A stretch of 64,000 bases of DNA. It comes from Trichinella spiralis. Lineage: Eukaryota > Nematoda > Enoplea > Trichinellida > Trichinellidae. The position numbers and the translations under genes are program-made. The stretch spans positions 18,188,247 through 18,252,246 of the forward strand of contig CM012953.1 in the NCBI GenBank assembly GCA_000181795.3, in the 5' to 3' direction. This document shows, in pieces, positions 23,701 to 35,967 of the stretch (within the stretch, counting starts at the first letter, position 1; each line of letters begins with the position of its first letter). The notes beneath the pieces were generated by a model. It was not told the origin of the DNA. It was given only the letters and a program-made list of their open reading frames with translations, and ran no database searches.

Positions 23701-26700
23701 CTAATGAGGAAAACGCCTAGGAGTTCTTTTGCGTGGACGACCCCTAGCACGGCCCCTCGGTGATCGCTCCAACTGTTGTTCATCGGTCGATTCCCAGACA
23801 ATTGGACGTCGTCTAGAATTGCGATTGGTGTCCAAAGTTGGACTTTGCAGTTGCTGATTTGCAACAGCATTAGCCATCATTTCTTGGGCAACACTCGTCT
23901 GTGGAGCCGCATGAACGCCTATTCCTCTGACACGACCGGTCCCATGTCGCAACGATGCTGGATCACAAGGAACCAACTGCACTGAGACTAAGTTACTGTC
24001 TGTAAGTAAAAAAGCAAATTCAAAACTGATAAAGAAAAACATGCAAACATTACATTTAAAAAAAGTTTGACAATCTGCATTACTATTCAGTAATAATCAA
24101 TCGATTAATATTAGCAACAAAATTACAAAACAAAGACACTTTCTACAAAGTAGACCATTTATAATTAATTATTATAATCCATTTCATACATTAGTATTTG
24201 CAATTCTTTACACAAATGTACTTATTTATTGCATTTACGAATGTTACAATTTCTTACAATTTCTAACAGGACGCCGAAGTGTTGGCGGTGGTAGATCTGA
24301 AGGCTAAAAATTATATTTATCAAATTAGAAAATCAACAAATCAAATCAAATCAAAAATGCTAAACAATTAAAAAATGTCATACTTGCAATGGATTAAGCA
24401 ATTCTATTCCAGGATGAAATGGCACAGCTGGAACTATTGAGCATAAAACTATTTAGTATCAAAATAGACAATTTTGATTCTTATTACCAGGATGAAAGTT
24501 TCTACCAATCAATTGAACAGGCTGCAATAAGCATTCTGGTGACAGTAGTGAGGGTATGTTAGATTTCTGCTTGTGCGAAGTAATAACTTGTGTACGTGAC
24601 CAAGTGGAACCTAAGTACAACTTTTATTCTATCATGGGACAATCAATCAAATGGAAAATAATTCTGAATAAAATCATCCAAATTATTACTATTCATAAAT
24701 CCACAAAACTACAAATTAAACTGGCAATTTTAACTACAATTAATTGCATATGGTTGAAATAAAAGTGACTCGTCAATTGATATAGCACAAGATATGCGAT
24801 GCGGTAAAAGATATGAACAACTGAAAACGCAGCAAACAATAAACGTTATCCACAAACCAACGCAACATCATTCTGTTTGCTCTCCGTAAATAAATAAATG
24901 AAATGCACAATTATCGGCGATAAAACCAAAAGATATGAACATTTAAAAAATGCATAATTTACCATTATCAACTTCCGTTTGGTTTGAATTTTTAGTTGTT
25001 TTTTTAAATTAATTCCCTGTTAACATTAAAATGTTGAATTTTGATGTTTGTGTACACAGAAAATGCAAGCGAACGTCGTTCAGATAAATTTAAAATTCAA
25101 AATAAATTTCTACCAAAAAACAACATAAAAAATTAATAAATGACTTTCTAAATTCATCTGCTGATTTGCCTACTTTTAAATACAATCATTTAATTTCTAT
25201 TAAACCAATTTAATACTTGAAAAGGAAAATAATTTCTGATAAAAGTCTGCTGAATTAATAATTAATGCAGAAATAGAATAATGAACATAGAAAAATTACC
25301 CCCTTTTTCAGAATTCACTTGTACAGTTCAAGAATATAATTAATTATTGAAATAAGCATAAAAAGAACAATTTACCCGAGCTTGATGAAACAGCAACCGA
25401 AGCAGCAGTTTTGCGTTCGTTAAATTTTCCGGGTTTTTCTGTGAGAACGGGAGCCGGTTTAACGCTAACTACTGCAGTGGGTGAAGATTTCTTCGGAGAT
25501 TGGTCATCACCGACTGAGTCGATATTCTTTGGCGCGGTTGGAACAGTCGACTGTTCCTCTTCCATTGGATGTTCGTCGACACGAGATGGTGATGACGATT
25601 GCGGGATATCGTTGCCAGTGGTTTCTGGCAACGATTTATCCGCTTCTTCGGCAAGTTCGCATCCGTGAACCACTTCCATTTCACCACAAACCTGGTCACC
25701 GCTTTTTCCCATCAATTCGCTTATTTTCTGCTCGGCACAATTCAACAAGCCTGTGAGTTGCTTTTCAGCTTCAACACGACTAGCCAGTTCCGTTCTGACG
25801 CTTCTCAACGTCTGGTAGAGTCTTTCTCTGGCCATGTGCATCTGAATGTTGGTCAATTCTTCAAATCGCTGATCCAGCAGCGAAAATTTACCATCCAATT
25901 CAGTGTCAGTAATTTCCAACTTTTTCAAAAATGAACGCATCCCTTCCGTCAATAACAAAAGACAACGCTTTCCGGCACCAAGCCGTCGACATTTCTTCTC
26001 CGCTTTGGCCAACGCCCCTTTGCAAAACTGCAAACTACGTTTCAAAGCATTGCGCCGACACTGGGCATAAAAGGCTGTGTTGGAATATTGACGCAGACGA
26101 TCCAAACGACTGATCAGTGCCACTTCCAGCTGTCGTTGGGATTCCAGCTGCGCTTCCAAATGAGCAACCATTGCCTGAGATTTGATCAGCTGTTGCTTCA
26201 ATATCGGCTCGTTTTGAGACTTTTCCATATATGACGAAGCATCCGCTTCCACATCCAACGAAATCACTCCGATGAACTGCTCCAACTGGGATTCGGCATC
26301 TTGACGGCGTTTCACTTCGATAGAACAATCCGTACGAGCCTCTTGCAACGCCATCTCGGTGTCGAACAGCGCCTTCTGCTTCACTGCCAGTTGTCGTTCG
26401 AGTTCCGGCAGAAGACGATTCATGTGAATTTCGTTCTTCTCATATTCACGTAACTTGCGTTGAAAATGATCCCTGAGCGTCTTCTTTTCCCTCTTCCAGC
26501 TGGCAGTGTGGCTTTGAATTTTCTCCCCTGACAATTGCAAAGCATTCTTCAGTTGGACAATTTTGCACTTCGATGCGACCAATTTCCGCTTCAACCGTGA
26601 CAACTGCGCGCACTGGATCAACCATTTTCGTCGCCAGGATTCCGCTTCCCAGCCAGCGGATCTCGCCCGACGTCCGGCGGCGGTGTGTTCGCATACAGAT

Positions 26701-29688
26701 TTCGCCAACGCGGATTCACAGTACGCCAGTCGGTCGGTCAGCTGGCGTTGGCGATCGAACGCTTCGAGCAATTCGGAGCCCACAATGCCGCACTGTTGCT
26801 TTTCATCTTCTTCAGCCCTTCTCTGCTCTTCCATGCATTTGTAACGCATCAAGCACCTCTGCAGTTGATCCAACGTCGGCTGGTCATTGTCGTCGTCACC
26901 TGCTTCGCATACAAATGCCATCGCATCGACGACAGCAACGTCCACTCCGCTCTGGATCAAGTTTGAACCCGCTCTCGAACCACCACCACCACCACCACTA
27001 GCATCACCAGAAGAAGCATGATTTCCGGACGATAATTCAGCGGCCAATTCTCGATTCTCCCTTTCCAGCTGATTCACCTGATCGCACAGCTGTTGCCTGT
27101 TTTCAGCGTACCGCTGCAACTCTTGCTTATTCTGTTCCATAAGCTGATCCATCGCTGCTAATAGAATCGCATTTTCCATTTGCAATTTTGCACACTGACC
27201 ATCCGCAGTTTCCGGTTGATGAAGATGCAACTGAATTTCCGGTGACGGAGGCAACGGACGCGCTTCGACCAACCTCAACTGGCTTGTCACTTCTTCAATA
27301 GCCTTCTCACAACGCTGCTTGGCCACGGTCCATTCCTCCAGTTGAGCATTTTCGCCAGTAAATTCTGCCAATCTGTGCTTCAGACCCGCTTCCACACCCA
27401 TCAGACGACCAATTTCACTTTTCAACGCATCCTTCTCTTTATTCACCTTTTCCAATTCACTTCTACACTCGTTCAGCAGTTGTTCGACTGTTGCATAACG
27501 CGAACGTTCAATTTCCAACAATGAACGCAAACTACCAACTTCGGTATACAGCGACCGTTGTTGGCCACCCATCGAATCTACCGTATGCACTTCTTCTTTT
27601 GTACGACACAAGCTGTCCTCACTTTTGCTGCAATGCACGAAAAAAAACGATCAACTGTCAAATTTGCATTTGTTCATTGATCAAATATAATCGGACAAAA
27701 TTCAGCATTTTTTTTCAATTGAAAAGAAAAATTATCAACAGAACCTGAATCATGGAGAATGACACAGTGTTTTCAGATACTAGATTACAATAACAAACAT
27801 ATACCAAGCAACTTACCCCTGGGCAAACTTTTGGTTTTCGCTTTTCAAAATATCCGCCCCGCATTCACCATGGGAAATTTTCGATTGTATTTCTTTGATT
27901 GAAGATTCAAATTCGTTGCATTGAATTTCTAAATTCATTCGACGCTGCACTTCTGCTTCTAATTTTGGCCTCAGATCGGACTTGCAATGCTACAACAAGC
28001 AGCCAATGTTAAATTTTTAAACATTATCATTATCATGATATCTGACTGACATTGGTAATGCTCAGCAAATCTTTCTTAAGAGTGGTATTTTCGGCAACTA
28101 TCTTCTTCAAAGATTCTCGACATTGCAAATATAAACCATTTAGCTGGCATACAGACAATTTGGCATTTTTCAAAAAATATGCTGTAGATGTTGCTGGTAA
28201 ATCAAAATCGCCAAACAGAGTTTCACTTTCCATCAAAACTGAATAAAACTTATATTGATAAATAATACAAATTATACACTGCATATCTTCTACCTTTTTC
28301 AACATGCTCATTTAGCATCAGCTTCTCACTCAAAACGGCAATGGTATTTTCTGAACAATTTCAAAACAATCTCATAAATCCATATTTTATTTTATTATTT
28401 GATATCAATAATAATTGAATAAATTTATATGATTTACCTTTTTCATCAAGAAAATTCTGAAGAGTCTTCAGTTCGCGTTTTTTCTCTTCTATCTCTAAAT
28501 CAACATTTTCAATTCAACATTTTACATAAATCAATCAAAAATGTTCACATTACCTTCCATAGCAGATAAATATTTTTGCTTCAAATCAGTATTCGATTTC
28601 AATATTAAATAAGTTTCTGCTGTGATATCATTAATTTTACCCTATATAACAGTTATGATATGCACTTTTATAAACAAAATGAAATTCTTACATTAAAAAT
28701 GTTTTTCAGACTTTCAATATCTTCAATCTGCCGCCGGTATAAATCAATTTCGTTGTTTTTAGCATCTAATTCCTAATTGTAGCAATAAAATTGTATAATC
28801 ATAGCATTAATGTTAAAAATACAATTATACTTCTTTGTGACGCTTGATAGCATTCTGCCAACCTTCCCTCAGTAATTGCACTTCATACTTCAGCTTTTCA
28901 TTTATAGCTTCGGCACCATTCAATCTTCCTTCCATAATTGCAAGCTCAGCTCTTTGTTTTTCTCTCATTTTTGTCTAAGAGGTTTCCATGAACAATATTC
29001 AATTTCAGATGAGAAAAAAGATTACCATTTCATTTGTGGTATCATCCAAAATACGCTGCTTGTCGTCACAGAGTTTTTGTAGCAGTTCAATTTCTTTTCC
29101 ATGTCCATCTTCAATTACCATCCGACTTTTTTCAGCCATCTGCATACAACTATGTTCCTACTTTGTACAACTATTTAACATCATACTGTACCTTAAAATT
29201 CAATGTTGCAATTCGAAAATGATCTTGAACCGATTCTACTGCCAGTGCAGCAAGTTCGCTTACGGAAGCACCGTTGCTAGAGTTTGAATAATCTGCAAAT
29301 AATCATTCATATAAAAACAACAGCCACAGAAAATCTATAATAGCAACCCATTTCTTATCTCTCATTTCATTTACAGTCAGTCTACTATAATGCAAAACCA
29401 TAAAGAAATTCAAATACATCTAAAGTGCAAACATGCTTCTGAAAGGTGAGGAAGTCAATGAATACTCAATCTCTAGAAACTAATAATACAGCAACTGCAT
29501 TAAAACATATTAATCTAGAAATGAAAACTTCAAGAAAAAAACATACAATTAAAATAAAAAAAAGAACGAAAACATTTATCGTAAATTAAGAAGCATTATT
29601 ACATGCGCAAAGAAATAAAAGTAAAATGTCCACCACATTCAATAATAACAAAAAAATATTTCTACAAACCTTCGTCATCACACTCCAT
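23701..29688 (-). CDS. Long coiled-coil protein with basic AT-hook-like tail
   Basis: Exons (5' to 3' on minus): 29688-29670, 29292-29192, 29139-29026, 28974-28831, 28772-28692, 28641-28554, 28494-28438, 28350-28294, 28238-28051, 27989-27817, 27627-25376, probably 25317-25300, one or more unresolved small exons, then 24566-24488, 24433-24384, 24303-24258 and 23999-23701. Phases agree for the first eleven and for the last four. The product is about 1,250 aa. It starts MECDDEDYSNSSNG, continues with heptad-rich helices (long E/Q/L/R stretches), has a Gly/Ser-rich break (GDASGGGGGGSRAG), more coiled coil, an acidic-Ser/Pro region, and a Pro-rich then basic tail with RGRARGRPRKRTPRR, which contains a GRP core like AT-hook motifs. 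No motor, kinase or zinc motif is visible. The tail suggests nuclear or chromatin contact; family (NuMA/TPR-like, centrosomal or other) is not assigned. Confidence 0.8.
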
Positions 29689-30505
29689 TATGATTCTATT
29701 TTTAATAAAAACAATAAATACAAGCTGTTCACTTTCATGCAATCGAACTGTATAAATAAAAGGTGAATAACAACAGTAAGTGATTAACAGGTTTAAAACT
29801 TGTAAACAATTGAAAAGTTACTATTAAAGATATAGTCATAACTTTCATAATGTTATGAATATATATATTTTTTATTTCTACTAAATATATATATATGTTT
29901 TTGTTATTAATTTTATAAACATTACTGAAAAAAAATTATACAACAACTTTGACCTGCGATTTGGCCTAATTTGTCGATCAGTTGATGATTGTTTGAAGTA
30001 GAAATAAAGCACTTCATTTGATGAAATCAATTTCGTTGATCACCTCCTTCATATTCCAGATTGCATTGATATAGTTATATTTTGCTTTGATTTATTAACA
30101 AACATTACTATTTGTTTTCACTCAAAGCTATCAGAAATGATAAAATGTCATTCAAAAATGGTGTATGTTGACAATATTTGATCAAATGTTGCATAATTTT
30201 GATATAGCTTATCAAAACAAGTAGTAGAAACGCGAATTATTAAAAAAATTGAAGGTGCTATACTAAAAGCACAGAATTATGTTTTAAAATGTTTAATTAG
30301 AATTTGTTTCCTTGATATTTTTTATCTGCAGTATTGATTTTCTAAACTTTATTATCTTCTTAATACTGTAGCAGTTTAATTTTAAATCCTGATTATTTCT
30401 GCACTTTATTAGTGAAATATTTTTAATCTATTTATTTTTTAAATCACAAAACGCTTGTGTTATTTAAACTATTGCAATATTTAGCAGAGAATTTATCTAT
30501 TCGCA
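29689..30505. promoter_or_regulatory. Divergent intergenic region, possible shared promoter
   Basis: 817 bases separate the start codons of the coiled-coil gene (minus) and GTF2H2 (plus). The stretch is very AT-rich, with a TATATA tract at about 29861-29899. Promoters for both genes must lie here or in their 5' exons. No specific factor site is claimed. Confidence 0.4.
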
Positions 30506-32705
30506 ATGGATGGAGAGAAGATGGTCGATGGCGGTTATCGATGGGAAAAAGCATATGAAAAGAGTTGGTGAGTTGTTAGTAATAAATGAAAGTTATTCAG
30601 TTGAAAATATTATTTGTAAAATAATGAAATAAATGATTGTGTAACATACATATGATATTCACACTGAAGGGAAGTTTTGGAGCAAGATGATTCAGGTTCC
30701 ATTCAAAGCAGTGTTGCTGCCATCACACATTTGGCTAAAAGAAAGCATATAATTGATAGAGTTAAAGGCGTGCGTCTTGGTATTGTACGTACTAACAGTG
30801 AATTATTAACTTTCTCTGTTTAATGTGATTTTTTTTATTTAGTTACGTCACTTATGTATTCTTCTTGATTGTTCAAGTGTTATGATTGAAAAAGATTTGT
30901 TGCCATCCCGCTTTATATCTGTAATTAAGGTCAGTACAAAATGTAGAGTTAAATTTTAATAGTTTAAAGTTTTTTCTTATTGAAGGCACTATCCTTATTT
31001 GTTGATGATTTTTTTGATCAAAATCCAATTAGTCAGATAAGCATAATTACAGCAAAAGACAAGAAAACAGACAAATTAGTTGATTTTACAGGTATCAGAT
31101 TTCGGTACATTATTTGTTTAAAAATGATTGTAGTTACGTCTTCTTCAAATTTTAGGAAGTGCCAGGAAACACAAAGAGTTTCTGAAAGCAATAGCTGAAG
31201 AAATTCCTAGCGGGGAGTTTTCTCTTCAGAATTCATTAGAAACTGCGAACGAAATGTTAAGGTATGAATTTGATCGAAGTTTGATTGCGGTTAACTTATC
31301 TTTGTTGAAATATTTGGAAATATTCTTCAAATTGTGAATATGTAACTTTTCAATACATAGTATTCACATTATTTTTCATAGACATATGCCAAGTCATAGT
31401 AGCCGTGAAGTACTTGTTATAATGGGCAGTTTGAGCACTTGCGATCCGGGTGATATAGAAGAATCTTTGGAAGTAAGTTTTATAATTTTTTTGTTACTGA
31501 TAATTTTTGTATAATTTATAGATTCTGAAAAGAAATAATATTCGTTGCAATTTTATTGCACTTTCTGCTGAAATGTACATTTGTAAACGAATAGCAAAAG
31601 CCACGAATGGTACTTTTATATTTTTATAGTTTTTTACTTAAAAAATTTTTCTTTTAATTCAGGGAAATATGCGGTAATCATTGACGAAGATGACTTGAAA
31701 ACTTTACTTTCAGTGTTTGCACTTCCTCCTGTTGCTACGGTATTTATGATTAGTTGTTGAAATTTGTTGTTGTTTGTTGGATTATTTTCTTTCTTTCTTT
31801 AGACACAACTTGGTGCCAATTTGATTAGAATGGGTAATAGTGTTTTTCAAATCATTTGATATAATTTTAATATTTCAAGTTTAGGATTTCCGAAGAGGAT
31901 TGAAGACGCGAAAAGTTGGTCATTTTGTATTTGGTATGTTGATTTATGGTTAAGTAATGGTATTAATTACGCATTTTTGTAGCCACATGAAGCATGGCGA
32001 GGGTATTGGGAAACTTACTTGCGTGGGTTTCATATGTCCGCAGTGTAATTTCAAATATTGTTTTGTTCCTATGGAATGTCAGATTTGTGGTACGTTATTA
32101 TTCTGACAGAACGATTCTTATTTTGACAGAATTTCGAATGTCTTAAATTCATGCAATTCTTGTTTCATTCAATCAGTTTACATTTTATGAGTACTAATTC
32201 GAGGTACGTTGAATTTTAGGTCTTGTTCTTGCATCTGCTCCTCATTTAGCTAGATCTTATCAACATCTTTATCCAATTTTGCCATTCGAAGAAAAAGCCA
32301 TTGATAAGCATATGAAAAAAGAGTATTTTCTTTAATTTCTTTTCTATTATAAGTAATAGTTTGACTTTTTAAAAGATATGTTTTAAAGTACTGCTTATTT
32401 TTTTTATGATTGACTTATGAAAATATGTTGAAAATAAGAACAAAAAGGATTTTAAGCTGTACCATTGCTGTTTATTATTCGAATGAAATTTGAATAGTTT
32501 TGATGATAATTATTTTGTTTTCAGATTGTACTGCGCCGGTTGCTTTTCTGCGATTGAAGTGAAGGTAATGTTTGATGTGGTAAATTTAATAATAATGATA
32601 ATGAAACTTTTTAAGTCATACGTATGTCCAGGTTGTAGACAAGACTTCTGCATTAATTGTGATTTACTCATTCATGAAACAATGCACAGCTGTCCCGGAT
32701 GCTGA
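30506..32705 (+). CDS. GTF2H2: TFIIH subunit p44 (GTF2H2/SSL1)
   Basis: Fourteen exons with consistent phases: 30506-30567, 30670-30784, 30843-30929, 30986-31091, 31156-31261, 31382-31472, 31522-31619, 31673-31739, 31803-31833, 31885-31933, 31983-32089, 32220-32322, 32525-32564 and 32616-32705. They give 383 aa, close to human p44 (395). The N-terminal von Willebrand A-like domain (DFFDQNPISQIS, HMPSHSSREVLVIMGSLSTCDP) is followed by a zinc-binding segment (GFICPQCNFKYC, PMECQICGL, SAPHLARSYQHLYP) and a C-terminal RING-like C4C4 module (LYCAGCF, YVCPGCRQDFCINCD, HETMHSCPGC). p44 activates the XPD helicase within TFIIH for transcription initiation and nucleotide-excision repair in the nucleus. 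The frame also stays open to a stop after 32322, but splicing to 32525 restores the RING-like end. Single-copy housekeeping gene. Confidence 0.96.
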
Positions 32706-33039
32706 TTGTATTTTATTTTGAAACTTGAATGCATGCTTTTCTGTGTCTGTCACGGATCTGTTCCTTATTCTATTACAGATTTTCGGTTAAAATAAGTAAT
32801 TCAAGAAAAAAAAACAGTTTATCCTGTGATATATTGCTTTAAGTACAAAAAATCAAAATAATGTGAAGATTATAAAGAAGTTTCAATATCGTACTGATAT
32901 CTGAAATTTGTGTATAGACATACAAACGCAGTAGACATATAACCAAACTTGGTTCATAAATTCTTGAAATCAAAAATATGTAAATGCAAACGGTGCTTTG
33001 TATAGCATATCAGTTTACCGTAAATGTATGCATTATGTT
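32706..33039. other. Intergenic 3' flank of GTF2H2
   Basis: AT-rich; no coding exon or RNA seen. The sequence becomes GC-richer at about 33050, where retroelement-derived DNA begins. Confidence 0.5.
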
Positions 33040-33048
33040 TAATGATCA

Positions 33049-34247
33049 ATGAATGTTATACGGAACATCTTTGTCCGTACGGTAAATGGTGTCAAATACC
33101 CGACAGGATCAAAGATCATTGTAGCCAAGCGCAACAGGGTCCTTTTGGTTTCGATAGGTCACCTTCCTTCTGGATGGCGGGGCCGGAAAGATACCGCTCC
33201 CTCCACTGTTCTTTCATCTACTAAGCTTGCAGGCTGAGGAGAAATGCCCTGGCTTGAGGCAGGAGAAACAAAGTCGATAGCGGGTTTCTACTTCCCGCTG
33301 CTTCTGGCGACTCGCATGTCTCAAACTCGAGCACTCCAATAGCGCATGCTGCTTTTGGCAGAACTTACAGACGACAAAAGCCACAGTTTTCTGGGCTTCG
33401 CTCCCCTGACCAGAGTTTCTTGGCTTCTCAACCGCACTCAGCGACCGCTTCTCCTCCAATCTCAGATAATTCGTTTTTCTCACGGCATCAGAGAGCTCAA
33501 CTTGCTCCTGGAGGAACCGTAAGAAGGCTGGTAAATCCGCCACCATGCTGCTCTAGCTTGTCCCACTTGATGCGAACTGAGTTCGGTGGTCCCTCACGCA
33601 CGGTTGCGATCATGATCTCCGCCACCGAAAGGTCGCCGTTGCGCGGATCCTTTCCCAGCGCCGTCATTGAGTACACCCCTGTGGCATTCATCACAAATCG
33701 CGGAGGGTTCAGAGCACCCGACCAAGTTGCGGAAAAATCGGAAAATGTGCTCTCGAACTGCCACCTGAGGACGATCAAAACGCTTCTTGAACCGTTGCAC
33801 AGCATTCATTCATCTGCAAACTCATACCCTTGGTTTGCTGCCGATGAACCTCGTATTGCATTCAAAAGCTGCACCGGTCAGACACCGACGAAGGTACGCC
33901 AAATTCGTCGCGTTAGACAGATCAGCCTGTTCGTGGACGCTGACTTCCAACTGATCCCAGAACTCTTGGAATTTTCTTATGTCACCATGAAATTTCGGTA
34001 GTTCCAATCGTGGCTGGCGGACTTTCCATTCTTCTGTCCTTGTGCTCCTAGGTATCTCATCCCTTGCTTGCCTTTCAGTGATCAAGGCCCGTGCCTTTGC
34101 CTTGCATTCTCTGAAGCTTCGCCGAAACCTCGACCACTCGTCCATCGCGATGTTCCCCTCATCATCGTCCAGAAGCCGCTTCAAATTCCACTTAAAGCTC
34201 TTCGATCTGACGATGGTGCTCTTCCAACATGCGAAGTTGCTCCTCAA
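33049..34247 (-). pseudogene. BEL/Pao gag with short pol remnant, frameshifted
   Basis: The minus-strand frame 34247-33822 carries RLELPKFHGDIRKFQEFWDQ, typical of the DUF1759 gag domain. The reading then moves through other frames (33809-33594, 33805-33497), and finally 33546-33214 has the zinc-knuckle array CKFCQKQHALLEC and CFSCLKPGHFSSAC, ending SACKLSR and a stop. Downstream at about 33155-33060, MIFDPVGYLTPFTVRTK matches the BEL pol segment that follows the reverse-transcriptase core. Most of protease, RT, RNase H and integrase is deleted. Several frameshifts and stops make it non-functional. Confidence 0.78.
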
Positions 34248-34432
34248 TCAACGGCACTGCTGCTTCTTCCTCAAGCAACTGGTTTAGCTCACCCAGCAAC
34301 CTGACCAAGCGCTTCTTGCCGACATCCAGCTTCTTCGGAGGGGGCTGCGAACTCACCTTCGGTATTGTCTTGTCCTACTTCCTTAAGGTTCCACTTCGGC
34401 TGAACCTACTATCGGTCTTGGGTGACCAGAAT

Positions 34433-34716
34433 GTTAGCGACAAAACAGTTGTCGCCTGCGAGCTAGTGGACTGTAATTTTAATTCGGCGGTAGGTCAAAT
34501 CAACAATGATCACCTAACCGCACTCCGACTCACGTTCGGTTCTAAACGTGACACAAAGCAGGATAAACCGATAGAGACGGACATTTTGTTGAACGAAAGT
34601 GCAATGAACCACACAAAAAGAACGTTTATCACTGACAGCCACTCCGATAACTACACACATCACTGCGAGCAGCCACACACACTCTACTACTGTAAACTAC
34701 CGTAATGATCTGCAGG
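34433..34716 (-). repeat. Putative 5' LTR and adjoining primer-binding site of the BEL/Pao element
   Basis: On plus it begins TGTTAGCGAC at 34433; on minus the block therefore ends ...CGCTAACA, followed after two bases (TT) and one C by TGGTCACCCAAGACC, which looks like a tRNA 3'-end complement. The outer end (about 34716, ...GATCTGCA) is a guess from the CA dinucleotide. No matching second LTR is in the window. Confidence 0.45.
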
Positions 34717-34860
34717 CAGCAGGAATACTGTTGTTTCCATTTTCAACAAAGAAATGGGTACATGCAGTAGAGCACATGCAAATAAATAAATCAATTAACA
34801 ACTAATAAAATTCTACATAGAGAAATTGCAATGGACTGAATTTAATTTTCTTGTTTATTT

Positions 34861-35310
34861 CAGGTGAACTTAACACTTATCAGACAAGTGAGTTGATAAA
34901 GCTGTAACGGAGTTTCCGTCACAGCAGGCGGGTCGGCCACTGCCTTGTTGTTCTCGGCCAGGTCTTCACCGTCCGAGTTGACCTTACGGCCGCCTACTCT
35001 TCTTGAGAAAAGATATGGAGTAAATGATTTATAAAAATGAACATCAAACATTCATTTCAAGTGTTTATTACGCAGTACTACTGACAACCAACAAAAAAAC
35101 AAGACACGACCGATCGCTCACGAAATCCGCCCACCACCAATCTCTGCCATCTGTTTCCGCACTTCTGTACTCTGCCACCGATCGTCAGGTTCAAATGTGG
35201 CTGCTACGGTAGCCCAGTGCTACGGTGTCTTGGTCCATGATCAACTCGGCTTTTCCTGATCTTCCTCCGTTGACTCTGGAATACAGCAGGCATCATCAGC
35301 TAGAGGGGCT
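34861..35310. repeat. GC-rich repeat-like fragment, probably retroelement-derived
   Basis: Base composition is unlike the flanks. A minus-strand frame at 35051-34860 includes SRRVGGRKVNSDGEDLAENN, which resembles the low-complexity ends of nematode retroelement polyproteins. The rest (35050-35310) looks LTR-like but does not match the LTR at 34433-34716. No gene is claimed. Confidence 0.35.
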
Positions 35311-35967
35311 GTTGCAAAGCGATGAAAAAAAGATTACTGAAAATAATGCAAAATACGTCAATACTTAACTATTCAAACATCTACTAATGAAAAATTATGC
35401 TTGATGGTAATATAGTTTACTTTATGGCATAATAAATTAAATTGCTTCGAGTGTTGCTAAAACACTTTTGGTGCAATCATTTCATGATTTGAACTTGATA
35501 ATATTTTTTCACAGTAGTGAAGATTTTTATTTAAGATTTTGCTGCTCTCTTATTTCTCTGTGAAATGAATTTTATTTCACATTATTGGAATTAATTACTG
35601 TTCGAAATTATGTAGTTGTTTTTTTTAAATTTCCTGTTAATTCATTCTTGAATTACGATTAACCATTTTTTATGCGTTAAAGAAGAATTACTTTTAATGC
35701 ACTTTTTATACAATAAATCTTGTATTTTGTCACTACTAATCTTTTACACTTCTTTATTCTTGATCTGAAATTTTACATATGTGAGAATTTGTTAACTTTT
35801 GAAATAGCGGCTTATTCTGATATTAAATTTGCAGTTTATATTTGAGGCATATTACTTTATTATTGTAGTATATATATAGTTTTGTTTATTTTGACGGTTA
35901 AGCTTTTATATTAAATCTTGTGTTTGCGTAAAATTTTATGATTCTTTTTAGGTTTTTCTGCATTAAA
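35311..35967. other. Intergenic, 5' flank of TOR
   Basis: AT-rich, no coding exon seen. An AG at about 35951 shortly before the TOR start codon could be a splice acceptor for a 5' UTR intron or a spliced leader. Confidence 0.45.

Larger units (their letters stand above)
33040..34716 (-). mobile_element. Decayed BEL/Pao LTR retroelement
   Basis: A GC-richer island in AT-rich DNA. On the minus strand it reads, from right to left: an LTR-like block (34433-34716), a primer-binding-like TGGTCACCCAAGACC just inside it, a gag region with the DUF1759 type seen in BEL/Pao elements, two zinc knuckles, then a jump to a short pol piece. The left LTR was not found, so the element is truncated as well as internally deleted. 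Confidence 0.75.

Noticed and set aside
32323-32340. Alternative end of GTF2H2 at the stop just after 32322
   Set aside because: It would remove the conserved C-terminal RING-like module, which is present and in phase after splicing to 32525.
33420-34001. 193-codon plus-strand frame
   Set aside because: Antisense to the BEL/Pao gag remnant, whose minus-strand domains are recognisable.
34229-34705. 158-codon plus-strand frame
   Set aside because: Covers the putative LTR and gag start of the retroelement in antisense; no protein features.
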